From NCBI GenBank assembly GCA_905221605.1, contig CAJNDS010001202.1, positions 20,854-84,853 on the forward strand: a stretch of 64,000 nt of DNA. Reading direction: 5' to 3'. The stretch comes from Symbiodinium natans. Its lineage: Eukaryota; Sar; Dinophyceae; Suessiales; Symbiodiniaceae. Shown here one piece after another: positions 22,250 through 36,000 of the stretch. How positions within the stretch are numbered: position 1 is the stretch's first letter; the number at the start of each line of letters is the position of its first letter. A program made the position numbers and the translations under genes. The notes under the pieces are model-generated. The model had not been told where the DNA came from. It was given only the letters and a program-made list of their open reading frames with translations, and made no database searches.

Positions 22250-25200
22250 CTCGAATTGTTACGAGTTGTTCGAGTTTTGCTCTGCGTTTCTCTGCCTCCT
22301 TGGTAGCTGTTCTCCTTGGGAGGTGGAAGCCGCTTCAACAGCATTCGGCTACGAGAAGCGGCTCGGCGTGAGGCGCCAGAGAGGAACATGGAGAAGCATT
22401 CGATTTTTTTGTGTGTCCTATGCTTTCGGCACAAGGTGAAGCTTGCTTTGTGTTGCCTGGTACTCGTATATCCCCACCAGAAATGTCTTTGCGGTTCTCT
22501 CAAGAGAGCGTCTTGTTGCCTACATTCCCCTCTGTGCTCTCTGTACGGCTCCCTGTCTCGTGGTCTGATGGGTGGGCCAAGACGATCGGGTTGCGGGCCT
22601 GGGAAGCATGGAACTTTGCCTCCTTCCTGATGAGTCCTCACGGTGGTATGGTTCTTCATGTCGTTTTCATGATTTTTTCGAGGCTCTGTTATCTTCAAGA
22701 TGTTTCCATCTCAACGTCATTGGGGTTCAAAAGGAGCTCCTGCCAACACTAGTTCACTCGGAGCTACGTGCGAAGCTGTTGCGTCGACGACGAGACATCA
22801 AGCGAGTCTGTCTTTCCCATCGGTTTTTTTTTTCAGCTCTTGGAATCTTTGGGTTGCCAGAACTGGCAGCAGAGCCTGCTTCACTGCAGGGAGCTGCTGA
22901 GGCCAGCGTGTGAGAACACACTTTTTCCTCTGTCCCCCCTATGTGGGCTTGGGCATTGCCAAGACAGTTGCCAGTGGACCTCCCAAACCCATTACAAAGA
23001 TACCAGCAAGTAGGACAGCGTCTACCGTTTGGGCTCTACAACAAAGGGGAGTGCACGTGAATCTTACCAAGAAAACTTGCATATTCAAAACGCTGATTAT
23101 AAAACAAGGCTTCTTTATGGCTTTGCTTTTGTTTTTGCCCGCTTGTGCATGGGGCCAGGGTGTCTTCGCAGCCCTTCGCCCCGTTTCATCTTGACCTCCT
23201 TTGGGGGCGGACACAACGTGTGCGTCCATTCCTTTGCCGGGGTAAAAACTTTTGTAAGTACATGTGTTTATACAGAGATATGTATATATATATATGGTCA
23301 CCCTCCCCCCCCCCCAAGATCTGCTTGCTTGCAAGCACTGGTGCGCAAGTAGTGCACTCCGAAAACACTGTAAATACTGATAAAATCGTACTTGTCGAGT
23401 ATTGACGTGACTATCTTACGTAACACATCATGTATGCAAGATGTATATAAATCTGCAACCGAATTTCGGATTAAAATTATGTGACATTATATACTCCGAA
23501 AGCCAAAAAACCTGGAAGGTATAGCAGTCTTGCTGTTAACACCTCAAAAAATATGGCTTTTTGTGTTTTTACTGTTGTCTTAGTAAACAAATACATAGCG
23601 TTATTCAAAACAACATCTTAGCTTCTGTACTTGCGACTATCTTTCTCGCAGCGATTGGCGGTCTGCTGGCGTGCTAGCAATATCATTATGGCTACTATTT
23701 ACAGTAATATTTGATTCCGTGGTAAAATAAGCCCGCTTGTCGGGCGGCTTGCGGCGTGTGTCCGAATAGCTGTCCTTCATTACTTACTCGAAGCAAGCTG
23801 AGAAACGAATTCATACTAAGTCGACACAACCAGTATGTACTTAGTATTGAATTTCTATGCAATGAATGCTGCATTGGTGTGCTTTAAATAAGTATTTAGT
23901 TTGCCTAGTTGATCAACATTTTGCTTGGAAGAAACACTATTTCTTCAGAAAAAGAACGAACTGCTTAGGAAAATTGCATTATTTGTGTCGAAACACCTGA
24001 AAAGCCAGAAGTCCAGACTTCGCCAGAGATTCTCCCAAGACTTTAGGATTTGTGAATCTCTGAGTACCATGATCTTCGCGAGGCAAATCATAGGTTTCTA
24101 AGAAAAAATGTGCTTCTGAGCTTGTGTGTGCAAATTGTGCGTTTTAGACATAGTATACTCTGTACCATGCAATGAAACTGCTTGTCTTTTAGTGAAATCT
24201 AGTACACATGTTCGTTGTGCTCAAGTCGTCTTTGTTTTCAGAATTCTACGTTTCTAGGAGAATTATGTGTTTGTAAGCTGTGTATGCCGTCTAAGAGTTC
24301 TACGTTTCCAGGAAAACTGTGTATTTGCAAGCTTCTCTATGCGAATTGAGCATTTTGGACGTAAGGCTAGGATACTTCACTAGCCTTTTTCATATGGATG
24401 GTTCAATATATTGGCCGCACTATCTATTTAGAAAAGTATTTTGCCTGGGTTTGGGACAAGCATTGCTTTCCAGAAACAGAACGACTTGCTTAGAAAAGGT
24501 ATTTTGTTTATAAAATTGCAGTATTTGTCAAGATTGCCGAGCACAGTCACTATACTTTGCACTAGATATTCTGTGAATGAACAAAAGCTAGGATAGTTCA
24601 CTCGCGCCTTTCATATAGCATTAATTCAATATTTGCCTAGTACAGGCGCTATGTATCTAAAAAAGCACAGTATTTCCCTAGGTTTTGTGCAAGCACTCTC
24701 TATAAGTTGGAAACAAAATCAGACAAACCAAAAACCCTGAAACCAAAAAAGACCACAACCAGAAAAACCAAAAAAACAAAGAAACACCATTCTTCTGAGA
24801 CTCTTGAAAAGCTGAAACCAAAAAAGCACAAACCCAAGAACCGAAAACCCCAAACCCAAAAAACCCAAAATCAAAAACACAAAAAACAGTTTTCCGAGAC
24901 TCTTGGACAAAGGGAATCACTACCCCTTGACGTCAAGAGTTCGGACATAATGTTTGTGTATGTTTGCTTATTTTGTTTTTTATATATTTTGGTTTCGTTT
25001 TTTTGGTTTTGGTTTTTTAGTTTGGGGGGTTTTTGTTTTTCTTGGTGTGATTTTTTGCTTTCAGCTTTCCAGAAGTGTCAGAATATTGTTTTTTTTGGTT
25101 ATTGGGCTTTTTGGCATCCTGATTTTGGTGTTTTTTGAGTTTTTTGGGCTTTGGAAACCTGTAGACACAGATCTTGGGGGGGGGGGAGGCGAGCATATAT

Positions 25201-28200
25201 ATGTATATATATATATATATATACGTATATAGAAATGGTGCCCCCCCACCCAAACCTACACACCCTAGGCTTTGCCCTGAGGTCTGGTCATCATCCTGAT
25301 GCATATGCTGCCATTCAAGCACCCATAACCACAAACTGAACACATTCATTGCGTACTCATGTGTCTACCTTCTAGACGACTTGTTGTTTTCGCCTTCCCC
25401 AATTCCAGAACTCCAGAATTCCAGGTTTTTCCGGCCCCCCAATTCCAGAATTCCAGAACTGCAGATGTTTTCAGAATTCCAGAAATCCAGATGTTCTCAG
25501 TCCCCCAGTTCCAGAATTCCAGAATCTGGTTTTCTGGACTTCCGGAATTAATGCAAAAAGTATGCAACTCAGCAACTCCGGACTTCTTATATGACTCAGG
25601 TGAAGAAACTAAATGTCTAACATGTTGGAAATCTCAACCGGTGCCTTATCGTCTTGTGTGCAAGCCTTTCAGAAGTGAGCAAATCCTCTGTTTGGCAGCC
25701 ATCATCAGAAATTATATCACCAAATTTACGCATTTTGATATATTCAAACCGTATGATAAAGATATTGATAAACTTCAAAATTTAACATTATGCATGATAG
25801 AAGTTGAAATAGGAAATATATTCTTCAAAAAACAGGTTTATGCTATGGCACGTTTTTGAAACAGTGATTGAATGACAGAATAGACTGTAAAGAATAGATT
25901 CTACAACTCCAAAGATTGTAAAACTCCAAAGCATGTATACAAAGTTAATTGTAAGCGAGTATTGACGATCTATAGAATACCGAAAGTTCAGACAATAGAT
26001 GATAGTCAGCATAAGAAGAAGCATGTCATCATCAATGTTATCATCAAAGTATACACGGTGGAATATATATATATATATATATATATAATATAAATATATA
26101 TATTCACTAGAACAATATAGAAATGATTTAGTTGAAGTAGACAGGCGATGAACATGAAAATAGACGAAATGAAATTGAAGGTACTAAATATTATGTATTA
26201 AGCGTGTCAGAAGTCATTTGGAGGTACTAGATGCTATGTATTAAGTGTGTCAGAAAAATGAGCTTCAATGAATGGTTTCGGGTTTAAGGTCAGGAACTTT
26301 AAAATGTATATTTCATATGATCTTCTGATTAAAAAGAGTATCAGGGTATATGACATTAAAACAGATGCTATAACAAGCCAGAAAGATGATATTGATGAAG
26401 TGTACGGATTCTACATTATGAAAAGATGTAAAGATGGAAAATTAATATTTGGTAAAGAAACAGGCGGCTGGCAAAAATACGAGAACAAAAACTAGTATAC
26501 TGCTGTTTAAAATGTATGAAACAAATGTAAATTATGTGCCGGCAACCCTGTATATGAACATATCAATATTGAAGTTGAGGACGAATGGCGCGCCGAAAAC
26601 ACATGTAATAAGTTCGAAAACGAAATCCAGTAATGTTTCGAGGTTTATATCCAGGAACAGGAAAAGGTATACCGATGAAGGATGGAATAACATGGACAAG
26701 AATGTGCTTTTTGTAGTGCCAGCTAATGGACAATTACAAGAAAGATTAAGCGATGGTGTCAGTGCCACTACATATAGTCAGTATTCCGTCTTGTTTCTTA
26801 AGTGATGTTGCACGACACTCATCCTAGCGTCGGGGGTTTTGTAAGCTTTGCTTATTGGGAGATACTCGTATGTTTAGGTCTTCTTATTGGGTGATGTTGC
26901 AGGTCAGTCACTCTTCCTAGGGTCTGGGGCCTTACAAGCTTTGAAATACCTAATGTATCTTGTTTAGCTAATTTGTTGAGTTTACTTAGTTCCATTAAAC
27001 TCGCTAGTTGTCTTTATGTCAGACAGATACAGAGGGACCGTACTACAGAAACATTATACGATAGGAAAGTATTGGTATTTTGCCATATCTATTTGAAGAA
27101 GAGAGACAGTGAAAGAAAGAGACAGATCCAGGTGTGGATCCTGGAGGGAGAGAGGGGGGGGACCTTAGATCTGCAAATCTATACTTCGAGTATCCATCCA
27201 TTGAATTTCCAGATTCCCAGTCTCCAGATTTTAGACTTCTAGACTTCTAGACTTTTTCTTCGGACCCACAATTCATGCTGGTGAGGCATTTGCTGACCTA
27301 GCATAGTGTGATACAGAAAAATATCGCACAAGGCAGGTTTTGGGAGGGGGGGGGTATATATATATATATATATGTATTTCAGGTTGAAATTGTTTATCTC
27401 TGTCCTTCTCTCCCTTTGTTTATGTCTGTGTCTATCTCTCCCACTCCCTCCCTTGATACATATGCTCTTGTGCATGCAGCGTTTCAGTTTGATGCTGCTA
27501 AGCTTGAGCAATGAGACGAGATTAGAAACACGGCTGAGCCCTAAAAGTCCCCCGTTTGACACTAAGGCAAAGCAGCAAAGCAGAGCACAACGATGCATGA
27601 CTAGTTCCGGAAGCAGCTTTCGCCGAGAACGAAATATTTTTCTTCATTTCCTTAACATTCATGTCCGTACGTAATCTAAACCCTCCTGGCAAAACTGGCT
27701 GTAGTTTAATGGCTTTGCGTTGTGTGGACCCTAGCAATCCTGGAGAAACGACCGGCGAGGTAGAGCCAACTGTGCAAGTAGTTTGCAAGTCGCAGACGCA
27801 ACGCAGTATTTCTTCAATGTTTAGAATTTTGGCTGTTTTTGGAGGTGCAGCACCGAGAGCCTGGGGCCGCAGCAGAAGGAGTTCCTTCCGGCTAGGGCTG
27901 AGAGGAAGTGCAGTGGCCCGGCTTTGGCATAAACTAACGCTTGCTCCGCTCGAGCTTATTGCAATGTTGGAACCAGGTCTTGATTCGACTTGCTATGCGC
28001 TTTATGACAAAGACTGTAACGGTGGCCTACGAGTCTCTTGGCCTACGCTTGCGAATTGTGCCACATAAGCTGTCTGAAACTGCACCACGCAGCCCTACAC
28101 GCTATTTCGCAACACGTCAGGTTTGTAAAACCGACTTCGAGCTGGAGCCAGAGGAAGGCTCATGTGTCTACGTGAAGAAGGAGATCGGCGAAGGCCGGCC

Positions 28201-29979
28201 TTGCGACGGAAACATCTTTGAGGCGGGCAGAAGAGTCGAAACGCGCTGAATCTCACAAGAAACTCTCGGCATCGCTGCCAGGCCATGAAGTGCAACAGGC
28301 AGAAGTGTCCCATCGACTGCCAGTACAAAGCGCCATGGCTTCCTTTCATGACAGTACTTCATATGTACTTCATTCTTATTTCTTCGTTTTCTTGCATTTT
28401 CCGAGAGCGTTTTGAGATTCTCGGCTGCTGAGGACTGGTCCGATTGGGGATCTTGCAACCCTCTTTGCGAAGGCACCCGAGAAAGGCACGGCCGAGCTTG
28501 GTGGATGATCCAGAGCATAAGAGAGCACATTGTGAGCTCATGACGGAGCAGGTCCCGAAAAGTCAAGAAGTACGCAGCTTTTGGGGGCCAGCCCTGTGAC
28601 AACAAGACGCAATCAGAGGCATCAACAAGGGAAAAGGGGTGAGTATGGACGGGCAAGGGAATGCTTCATTTTTCCAATGTGTCGGTGCCTTGCTGTGGAG
28701 ACCAACTGTGCTAGGAATGCACCAACATCTGTGTGGATTGCGAATGGTCTGACTGGACGGCATGGACGAACTGCTCTGTGAGTTGTGGGGGTGGCATGCA
28801 GGTGCCTTGCATGCAGATATCCGCACACAGCATGGCAGGCAATGACAATCAGCGATGCAATGGCAGTCAAGTGACTTGTCAAGCGTGAACATGTGACGGC
28901 ATACGTGCTGTCCCTGCTTGTCGTGTGAGGAACGTGGCAGGGGAGTGGCGGTCGAGGTTGAAGGCTTTGGGAAGAACTGCACCGGGGATGCCGAAGAGAA
29001 GCGTCAGTGCAACATGCAGGACCCCGCTATAAGCTGCTTTAGCTCTTTCGGCCAAGCGCAAGACTCATAGAAGCAAAGGAGCAGGTGCGAGGAGGAACAG
29101 TCGTTTGACATTGTAACATGCTGCTATAGGGGTCGGATTTCGAGCCGAGAGGTGTTCTTCAGCTGGTTCTAGTCTGGCTGTTGAAATCATTGCTCAGGAT
29201 TGCCCGGTGGACTGTGAGACGAGTGATGCTTGGCAGAGGGATGATCAAGCAAAAGAGCCTTGTAGGAGAAGCTTGCATGCTCCACGAGGCCTGAATAGGT
29301 TTACATCATTTGTACCTCGCCAACTCCCTCCTACGGAATCCTCAGAAGTCCAGCGCTGGCAAGAAAAACAAGCGATGTTTCGAGACACCTGGAGAGCCCA
29401 AGAGAGCCCAAGAGCCCAGTCTCTGAGGACTGGAGTGGCTGGAGCTCCTGCGAGCCCTTCTGCCAGGGCATGCAGAACCAGACCCGGACCATCACTCTCC
29501 AGGCGAAAGCGGCAAAATGGGAAGAACAGTTCGGACACAACATAGAGTTCTGTAGGCAAGGAAGCAGTGACTCCTGCAGGTCTAGAACTGTTTGGGATTC
29601 TTTTGTGTGGTTTTAGGCGGCGCTGATGATGGTGACTTTCTGACACCTCCTTGCAGCTTTCATTGTCCTGTCATGTCACAAGCTGGCATGCTATTTGCTC
29701 AAAACATCTTCAGATTCCTGTCCATTGAGTGGCAGGCTGCAAATGGAGGTCTGCCGTGTGGTCCCCTCTTCCATACACGTGCGTGCAACAACACATGCTT
29801 GGATTGCCAGTGGTCAAATTGGACGGACTCCAGCAAGCAAAAAGTGCCCGATTTCACATCCTTGTGCACGATGTCAGAAGTGTAACTGCTGAGGAGTGGG
29901 GTCAGTGCTCTACCTCCTGTGGCGGTGGAGTGCAGTCTCGCCCCTTCTCGGATTCAGTCCTCTTGTTTGTGGTCCATTT

Positions 29980-30015
<36 letters not shown>

Positions 30016-33000
30016 AATGGTTATCAGGTTTCACCACTCTCGCGTTTCAAGGTTTGTCTGGACCCAAACAAACTAAACATCTAAACATACACAGATCGTT
30101 TGAACAATATACTGTGGTTACTGATGGTGTACCAATCCGTGCAACGTGGAAGTCTGTCATAGAGGGTAAGAATACTACATATATGCACTAAATAGATCCT
30201 GCCATTGTCATGATGACAGTTGTAGACATAGGATGAGCCGTGTTGCCGCCGTGTTGATATCTCGTGTAGGGCCTTGGGAGCTTGAGACTTTCATTAAAGC
30301 CTGTTTGGATGTTTTCAGTCAAGGGCGTCACTGCATCACAAGGCAGCCGATACGTTGCACGTCCAAAGGTGGGCGAGGCTGAAGATTGCACAGGATGGGG
30401 AGCGGGGGTTGAATTCTGGGTAGTTTGCTCAAGCTGTCAGACTTTGGGAATGTGCCACAGCAAGTGCCACACACCCGATCTATCTCTCTCTCTCTCTCTC
30501 TCGCTCTCTGTCTCTCTCTCTCTCTCTCTCTCTGTGAGTCGAGTGCCAGCATGTTGACGATCAAGCTCTCCTACTTTACGAAGCTCGTACTATCAATAGA
30601 ATAAATCGACTTGACATTTGTGCATGAATTCCTGCCAGGACCCTTGAACGAGACACAGGCTTGCAACGAGCAGAGTTGCCCCATAGATTGCGTCTTGGCC
30701 GACTGGAGCAAATGGTCGGATTGCGATCCCTACTGCGACCCGGCCGATTCATAGTTTGGGCTTGTGCAGTATCCTCACAACTCCCAGAAGTTCCCCCACT
30801 TTTCTGCCGGCCCTGCTGCAGGCATCGGAACCCAGAGCCGGAACCGCAGTGTTGTCACAGAACCGGAGTTCGGCGGCGTGACATGTGGGAACATCTCTGA
30901 GACGCAGCGTCGCCGGGCTCAGACATCCCCATTCTTATCCATTCCTTTCCTTCCTGATCTTCCTGTACGGTCCATTAAGGTAAGGGTTTTCTGAAGTAGA
31001 TCCGAGGCCTAACTTCGGGCTTGGGAGGGAGAATGCCTTCGAAGGCATCAAGACTTCAGATGGGTAATGGTTATGGGAACGGTTAGGAACGATTGGGGGA
31101 AATCGTGCCATGTTTCACAAGGTTGCACCAACTTCTGCATGGATTGCCAGCTGTCTGACTGGACAACCTGGGCTAGCTGCAGCAAGACATGCGCTGGTGG
31201 AAGCCAGTACCGCTTGCGGGATGAAGTGCAGCTCGGTTGACTTCTAATGCCTTTCCTATCTTTCCTTTGGCTTGCACGTTGGAAGTGCTTTGCGTGCCTT
31301 GCTCGAACCTCCGCTAGGTATGTGCAACGGATGCCCAGCAGCTTCTTGGCTCAGAAACTTGGGTGCCGTGCTTGGCGGAGGGTGCCCAGAACTGACTGAA
31401 GTGGGTGGCGGTTGGTTTAGTGTGTGTGTGTGTGTGTGTGTTTGCACAAGTAGGTCGAATATTGTTCATGAATGTTCATGCTTATTGAATGCGCTGCAGC
31501 GCAGTCTCCGCAATCCCCTCAAAACAGAAGCGAAGCCCGCTAACGCAGCGGAGCACACCTCTGCATCGGCACGCAGTGACTCAAATGACTCAACCCAACC
31601 TTCAACATCAGAGCCAAGAGTCCACCAAATCCAAGCCTTCGGAGCTGCCAAGCACCTGGAAATACTGCACTTTGCAAGCGTTTTGCAGAGGTTGTGCAGA
31701 GGTTGCGCAGGGCTTGGAGGCCAAGCCCTGCGCTGTTTTTGTGGTGTCAGGTGGGCACTGCCAGTCATGCCCGGCAAAACCCTGTGATGTCAGCGCCCGA
31801 GGGCACGCTGGCACTAGTGCCCGGGCTTTGCTATGGGCCGGTGCCGGTGCCGCTGACCTCCGGTTTTCCTCGGCACTCCAACAACGAGCATCATCTTCCA
31901 CGTGGAAGTGTGAATTTTGCCCCTAAGCTCCTAAACCCTTAAGAACCCTTAACTCTACACATCTCTACACCCTTAAGCCCAAGTTTCAGATGCCCCAACC
32001 TGGAGGGCTAGGGCTGCAGGTGTCGTTAGTAGTTTCGGATTGGAGTTTGTTTATCAGGTTTGTCGGCTTTCTGCTTTGTAGGGGAGTGTTTCCCATGTCG
32101 GGGTGCGCGCGTGCACGTCCCGCGCGCCCCGCCCGTGCTGGCCGCCCCGGCCCTCAAAATCACCCAGCGTGCACACACAACCATTGCTAGCACCAGTGTT
32201 TAGCTCTGTCAAGCACTTCAGGCTTCATCCAGCTACAAGCAAAGGCAGGCTCCAGATCTTCCACAGGACTCGATTTGCCTTTTGGAGCCCCTGAAGTGTA
32301 AGTGCAGATTCTCCATGGAGTTTGCAACGGGCTTGCTGGCAGGAGCTTGGGGCTACCAAAAGAAGATGGGTGTGAGGTGCTCCCAGATTGCTACTGTTTC
32401 TGGAATGCCAGGTGTTGACGGCTGCACAGTTCCGCGTAGAGATTTGTTTGTGGAGTGCAGCTGCCGGTTAAGTCGTGCACCTAATTTGCGCCAACTGTTT
32501 TCACCTGTTGATTGAGCATCTTTCAAGTGAGGGCGATCACAGCATGTCGCTCGCAGGTGTGACCCAAAGCACCAGCGAAGTGCTGACGGCGTGGGCACTC
32601 CTCAGGACAGAGAGCGACTGAGATGCTGGTCTTGATCATTTTTCTTCATGTGCCTCGCTTTTTGTTTGCAGGAAGCGGAAGCGTTGTGCAGTGCTGACCC
32701 CACTTGTGGAGGCGAGCCCAGGGGTGATTGACGTACAGCGTGGTGCCATCAACTGAACAAGTTTGTTTTACGCTCGCTTGTTTTGCCAGTACACTTTGCG
32801 AGCTTGTTTTCCTTTGGTAGCACAGCGCCTCATCCACAGCAGCGGCAGGTCTTTATGATCACGGTTGCGACAACTGGGTGACACTCTGCAACACGAACTT
32901 CACTCTTGAAAGTGAGGAAGGTTCATGCTCTTACCTGAAGAAGGACCCCGAGCGTGTCAGTGTGTTGCCGACATTTAGACATCTGTTTTCACCCGGCAAT

Positions 33001-36000
33001 TCTTTGGAAGGAGATCGGACGGGGCGAGCCGTGCCAGGGCAACATCAGTGAGACCATGACATGTAATGAGCAGATGTGTCCAGTGGACTGCGTAATGACG
33101 GACTGGACCGAAGCTTGGCTTCAGGGTGCGATTTCTGAAGAGCTTGCTGATTTCCTGCCCTAAGTCCCTGAGTCCACCGCTGAATCCCGCCACATCCACC
33201 ACTTCCAAGGACTGGTCTGCCTGCGATCCTTTCTGCAACGGGACGCAAAAGCGAGAAAGAAATATCACAACTCATGCTGCCTTCGGTGGTATTCCATGTG
33301 GTCCAACCTTGGAGGACTGCTTTTGTGCTTGGCATTCCTATGCCCTGTGACGGCCCTGTGAGGGCCCTGTGATGGAGGACCAGAGATGTAGCAACTTCTG
33401 TGTCGACTGTGCTTGGACGGACTGGACCGCCTGGCCACCATGCACAGTGTCTTGCGGAGGCGGTTCCGTCAGCGCCTCAGAGCCTTTGAGTGTCCTTCGC
33501 GCAGCATAAGTGTAAGCAATTAGTGCAGATTTCTTTAGAGTGAGATGCGAATGTGCGGTTTCTGTTCCTCTCGATTTTTTCGAGAGGCACAGAGGAGCCG
33601 CTCCATCGCAACGCCAAAGCAAGGGGGTGGCCAAGAGTGCACCGGCAGCGACCAGGAAACAAAGACCTGCAGCGAGCAGGACTAGCAAAGCGGCCCACTT
33701 TTGCCTTTTCTCTCATCATTCCATTTCCATCGCATGCGTTCGCACACACTTGCATAGAATGGGTCAGGAGTGCCCTGTGGACTGTGAGCTCTCAACCTGG
33801 ACTGCTTGGACAGGCTGTGAGCCGTACTGTGAAGGACCGGCGCGCTTTGTTTGCTTCACTTGCTGGAGCCAGTCACAGCAGACCCACCTACAAGGCGGCA
33901 CTTCATGGCACTTCATGGCTGCCTTTCGCCAAGGCTCACAGACGCGGCAACGAAACGTGACCCGCAAGGCCTCCTTCGGAGGCAAATCCTGCAACTCTTT
34001 GGCGGCTTCAGAGCCTGACTTCACTGGTGGCGTGACGAAGCAGATCCGGCAGTGCTCCAACTTGTGCGGCCCAACGAAGATTTAGAATACGCTGTTACGT
34101 TGTCAGACGCTTATATTTTGATTATATAGTAGCAAATGTGCACGCCCATATATATATATATATGTATTTAAATAAACGAATACATGAATAAACAAAACAT
34201 ATATATATATATATATATATTTTTTTTTGTGTGCATCTTCATTTCTCTCCCCAACTTCTGTTCCCCCCTCAAGAGCATGCTTCTTCTGCGTATGGCAGCC
34301 AGCTCCACTTCTCGCACCAGCAAGAGCGAGCCCATAACATCTGTGTGACGGGTCTGACAATGTCGGGAAGACAGGAATTTCCGCCCCGAGGGCAGCAAGT
34401 TACAAAAAGGTTTCGCCCAACGTCGAGACGTTGATTGGACAGTGTTGGAAGAACTCTGACAGGGACACCTCTCCTTGCGCATGGGTGGGAAGTTGCCTTT
34501 TGCGTATCTCGTCATCCAGCTCTGATCTCCTTGCCTATGCCAATAATACAAGCCCGCGGTCGAGACTTAGATTTACCCTGCGTCTGCTCAATTTGTTTTC
34601 GCATCGCCTTCAGAAGCAGGAGCAGCGCCTTCTGTCGGACAGTTTGGGGGGCGGGGGTTCGAGCTTCTAGGCTTCAAGGAAGCCCCTCATTTATTGAGGA
34701 AGGAGGGCCATGGGTCCGAAGCCTCACCTACACCTAGGATGGGTGATCCACAACAAGAGGCAGCTTATGTCGTTGTTGTCTATACAACTTTTTGTTTGGG
34801 AAAAACGTTCTCGAGAGTTTCCCTTGTGCTTGTGAGTCACGTTGTGCTTCACGCTGCGCTGAAGCGCTGCAGCAGTGTTGCAAGATGTGAGGCAGAGACT
34901 GTGGTTGGCTGGACTGGACACCGTTCTCTACGTGCACAGCGACCTGTGGAAATGGGACCAAGAGCCGAAGCAGAGATCAGCTCTTCGTCCTTCGCACCAA
35001 TCGTTCAGGCCGCGCAAAGCACAAAGCACAGGGAAAGAGGGCAGCAAAACCCGAACAAGTTCCCAAAGACCCATGTGCACCTGTGAGCTCTTCTCATATT
35101 TCAGGTCCGATTTCTACAGATGTCGAGATGGACCGAGTCTTCGGCTATGAGTTGCAGATGAACGTGCGGTGTGATGCTGCAAGCCCCTCGCCCAAGGCTT
35201 TGTGTTCATCTTTCCAGAATGATTGTTTAGGTTGACATACGTCGGAAGAAGAAATCTCACAGACACGGAGGGTCCTCCGCACGGAGTTGTGCTTTTGCCT
35301 TAGGCCGCCGTGAAGGGACGATGGTCTTTGCTGCTGCGAAGGAACGGTGCGATGCTGACCCAACGTGTGGAGGAGCGTGTAATGCTTTGTTTCATACCTT
35401 GAAAGTCTGTCCAGTACTGTCAACAAATGGCCCAGGAGTGTATGATGAAGGTTGCGACGGAACTGTGGTGCTGTGCAACATCGGCTTCAGCCTCCACGAA
35501 GAAGCAGGCCGTTGTTGAAATTGTTGACTGTTGTTGGTCGGTCATGAGCCGCGGTCCTACGTGAGTCAACTTCATCATCTCAAGATTCCAGGCTCGTGCA
35601 GCCGGTCGAAGCTGGAGATGGGAGGTGGATCTGCCTGTGACGAGGCAGGCGTCAAACGCCAGCCCAGGAAGCACATCATAGCACATCTATTACACCCCTT
35701 TTGCTTGCAGTGTCAAAGTGATACCCCTCTTCGACTTACGGTTCCTCGCTGTTTTGCTTGTGCGTCGGCATCCCGCCTACCTGCGGCAAACCATTTTCTT
35801 CTACCGAAGCCTAGCCTGCACATGCCAAGACCCTCGAGTACGTTTCGCCATTCTGCCCCTGTCAGCCCTGTTGCTCCTTCTTGGCCAGCTTCTTCTGGGT
35901 TTAGGGTTTGGCCCTCTTCTTTGCCCCCGTCACCTCGGCTCAGACACCCAGTCAGGTGGTTCTGGCAGCCTTGCCACCGCGTTTATCAGCAAGTTTAGCG

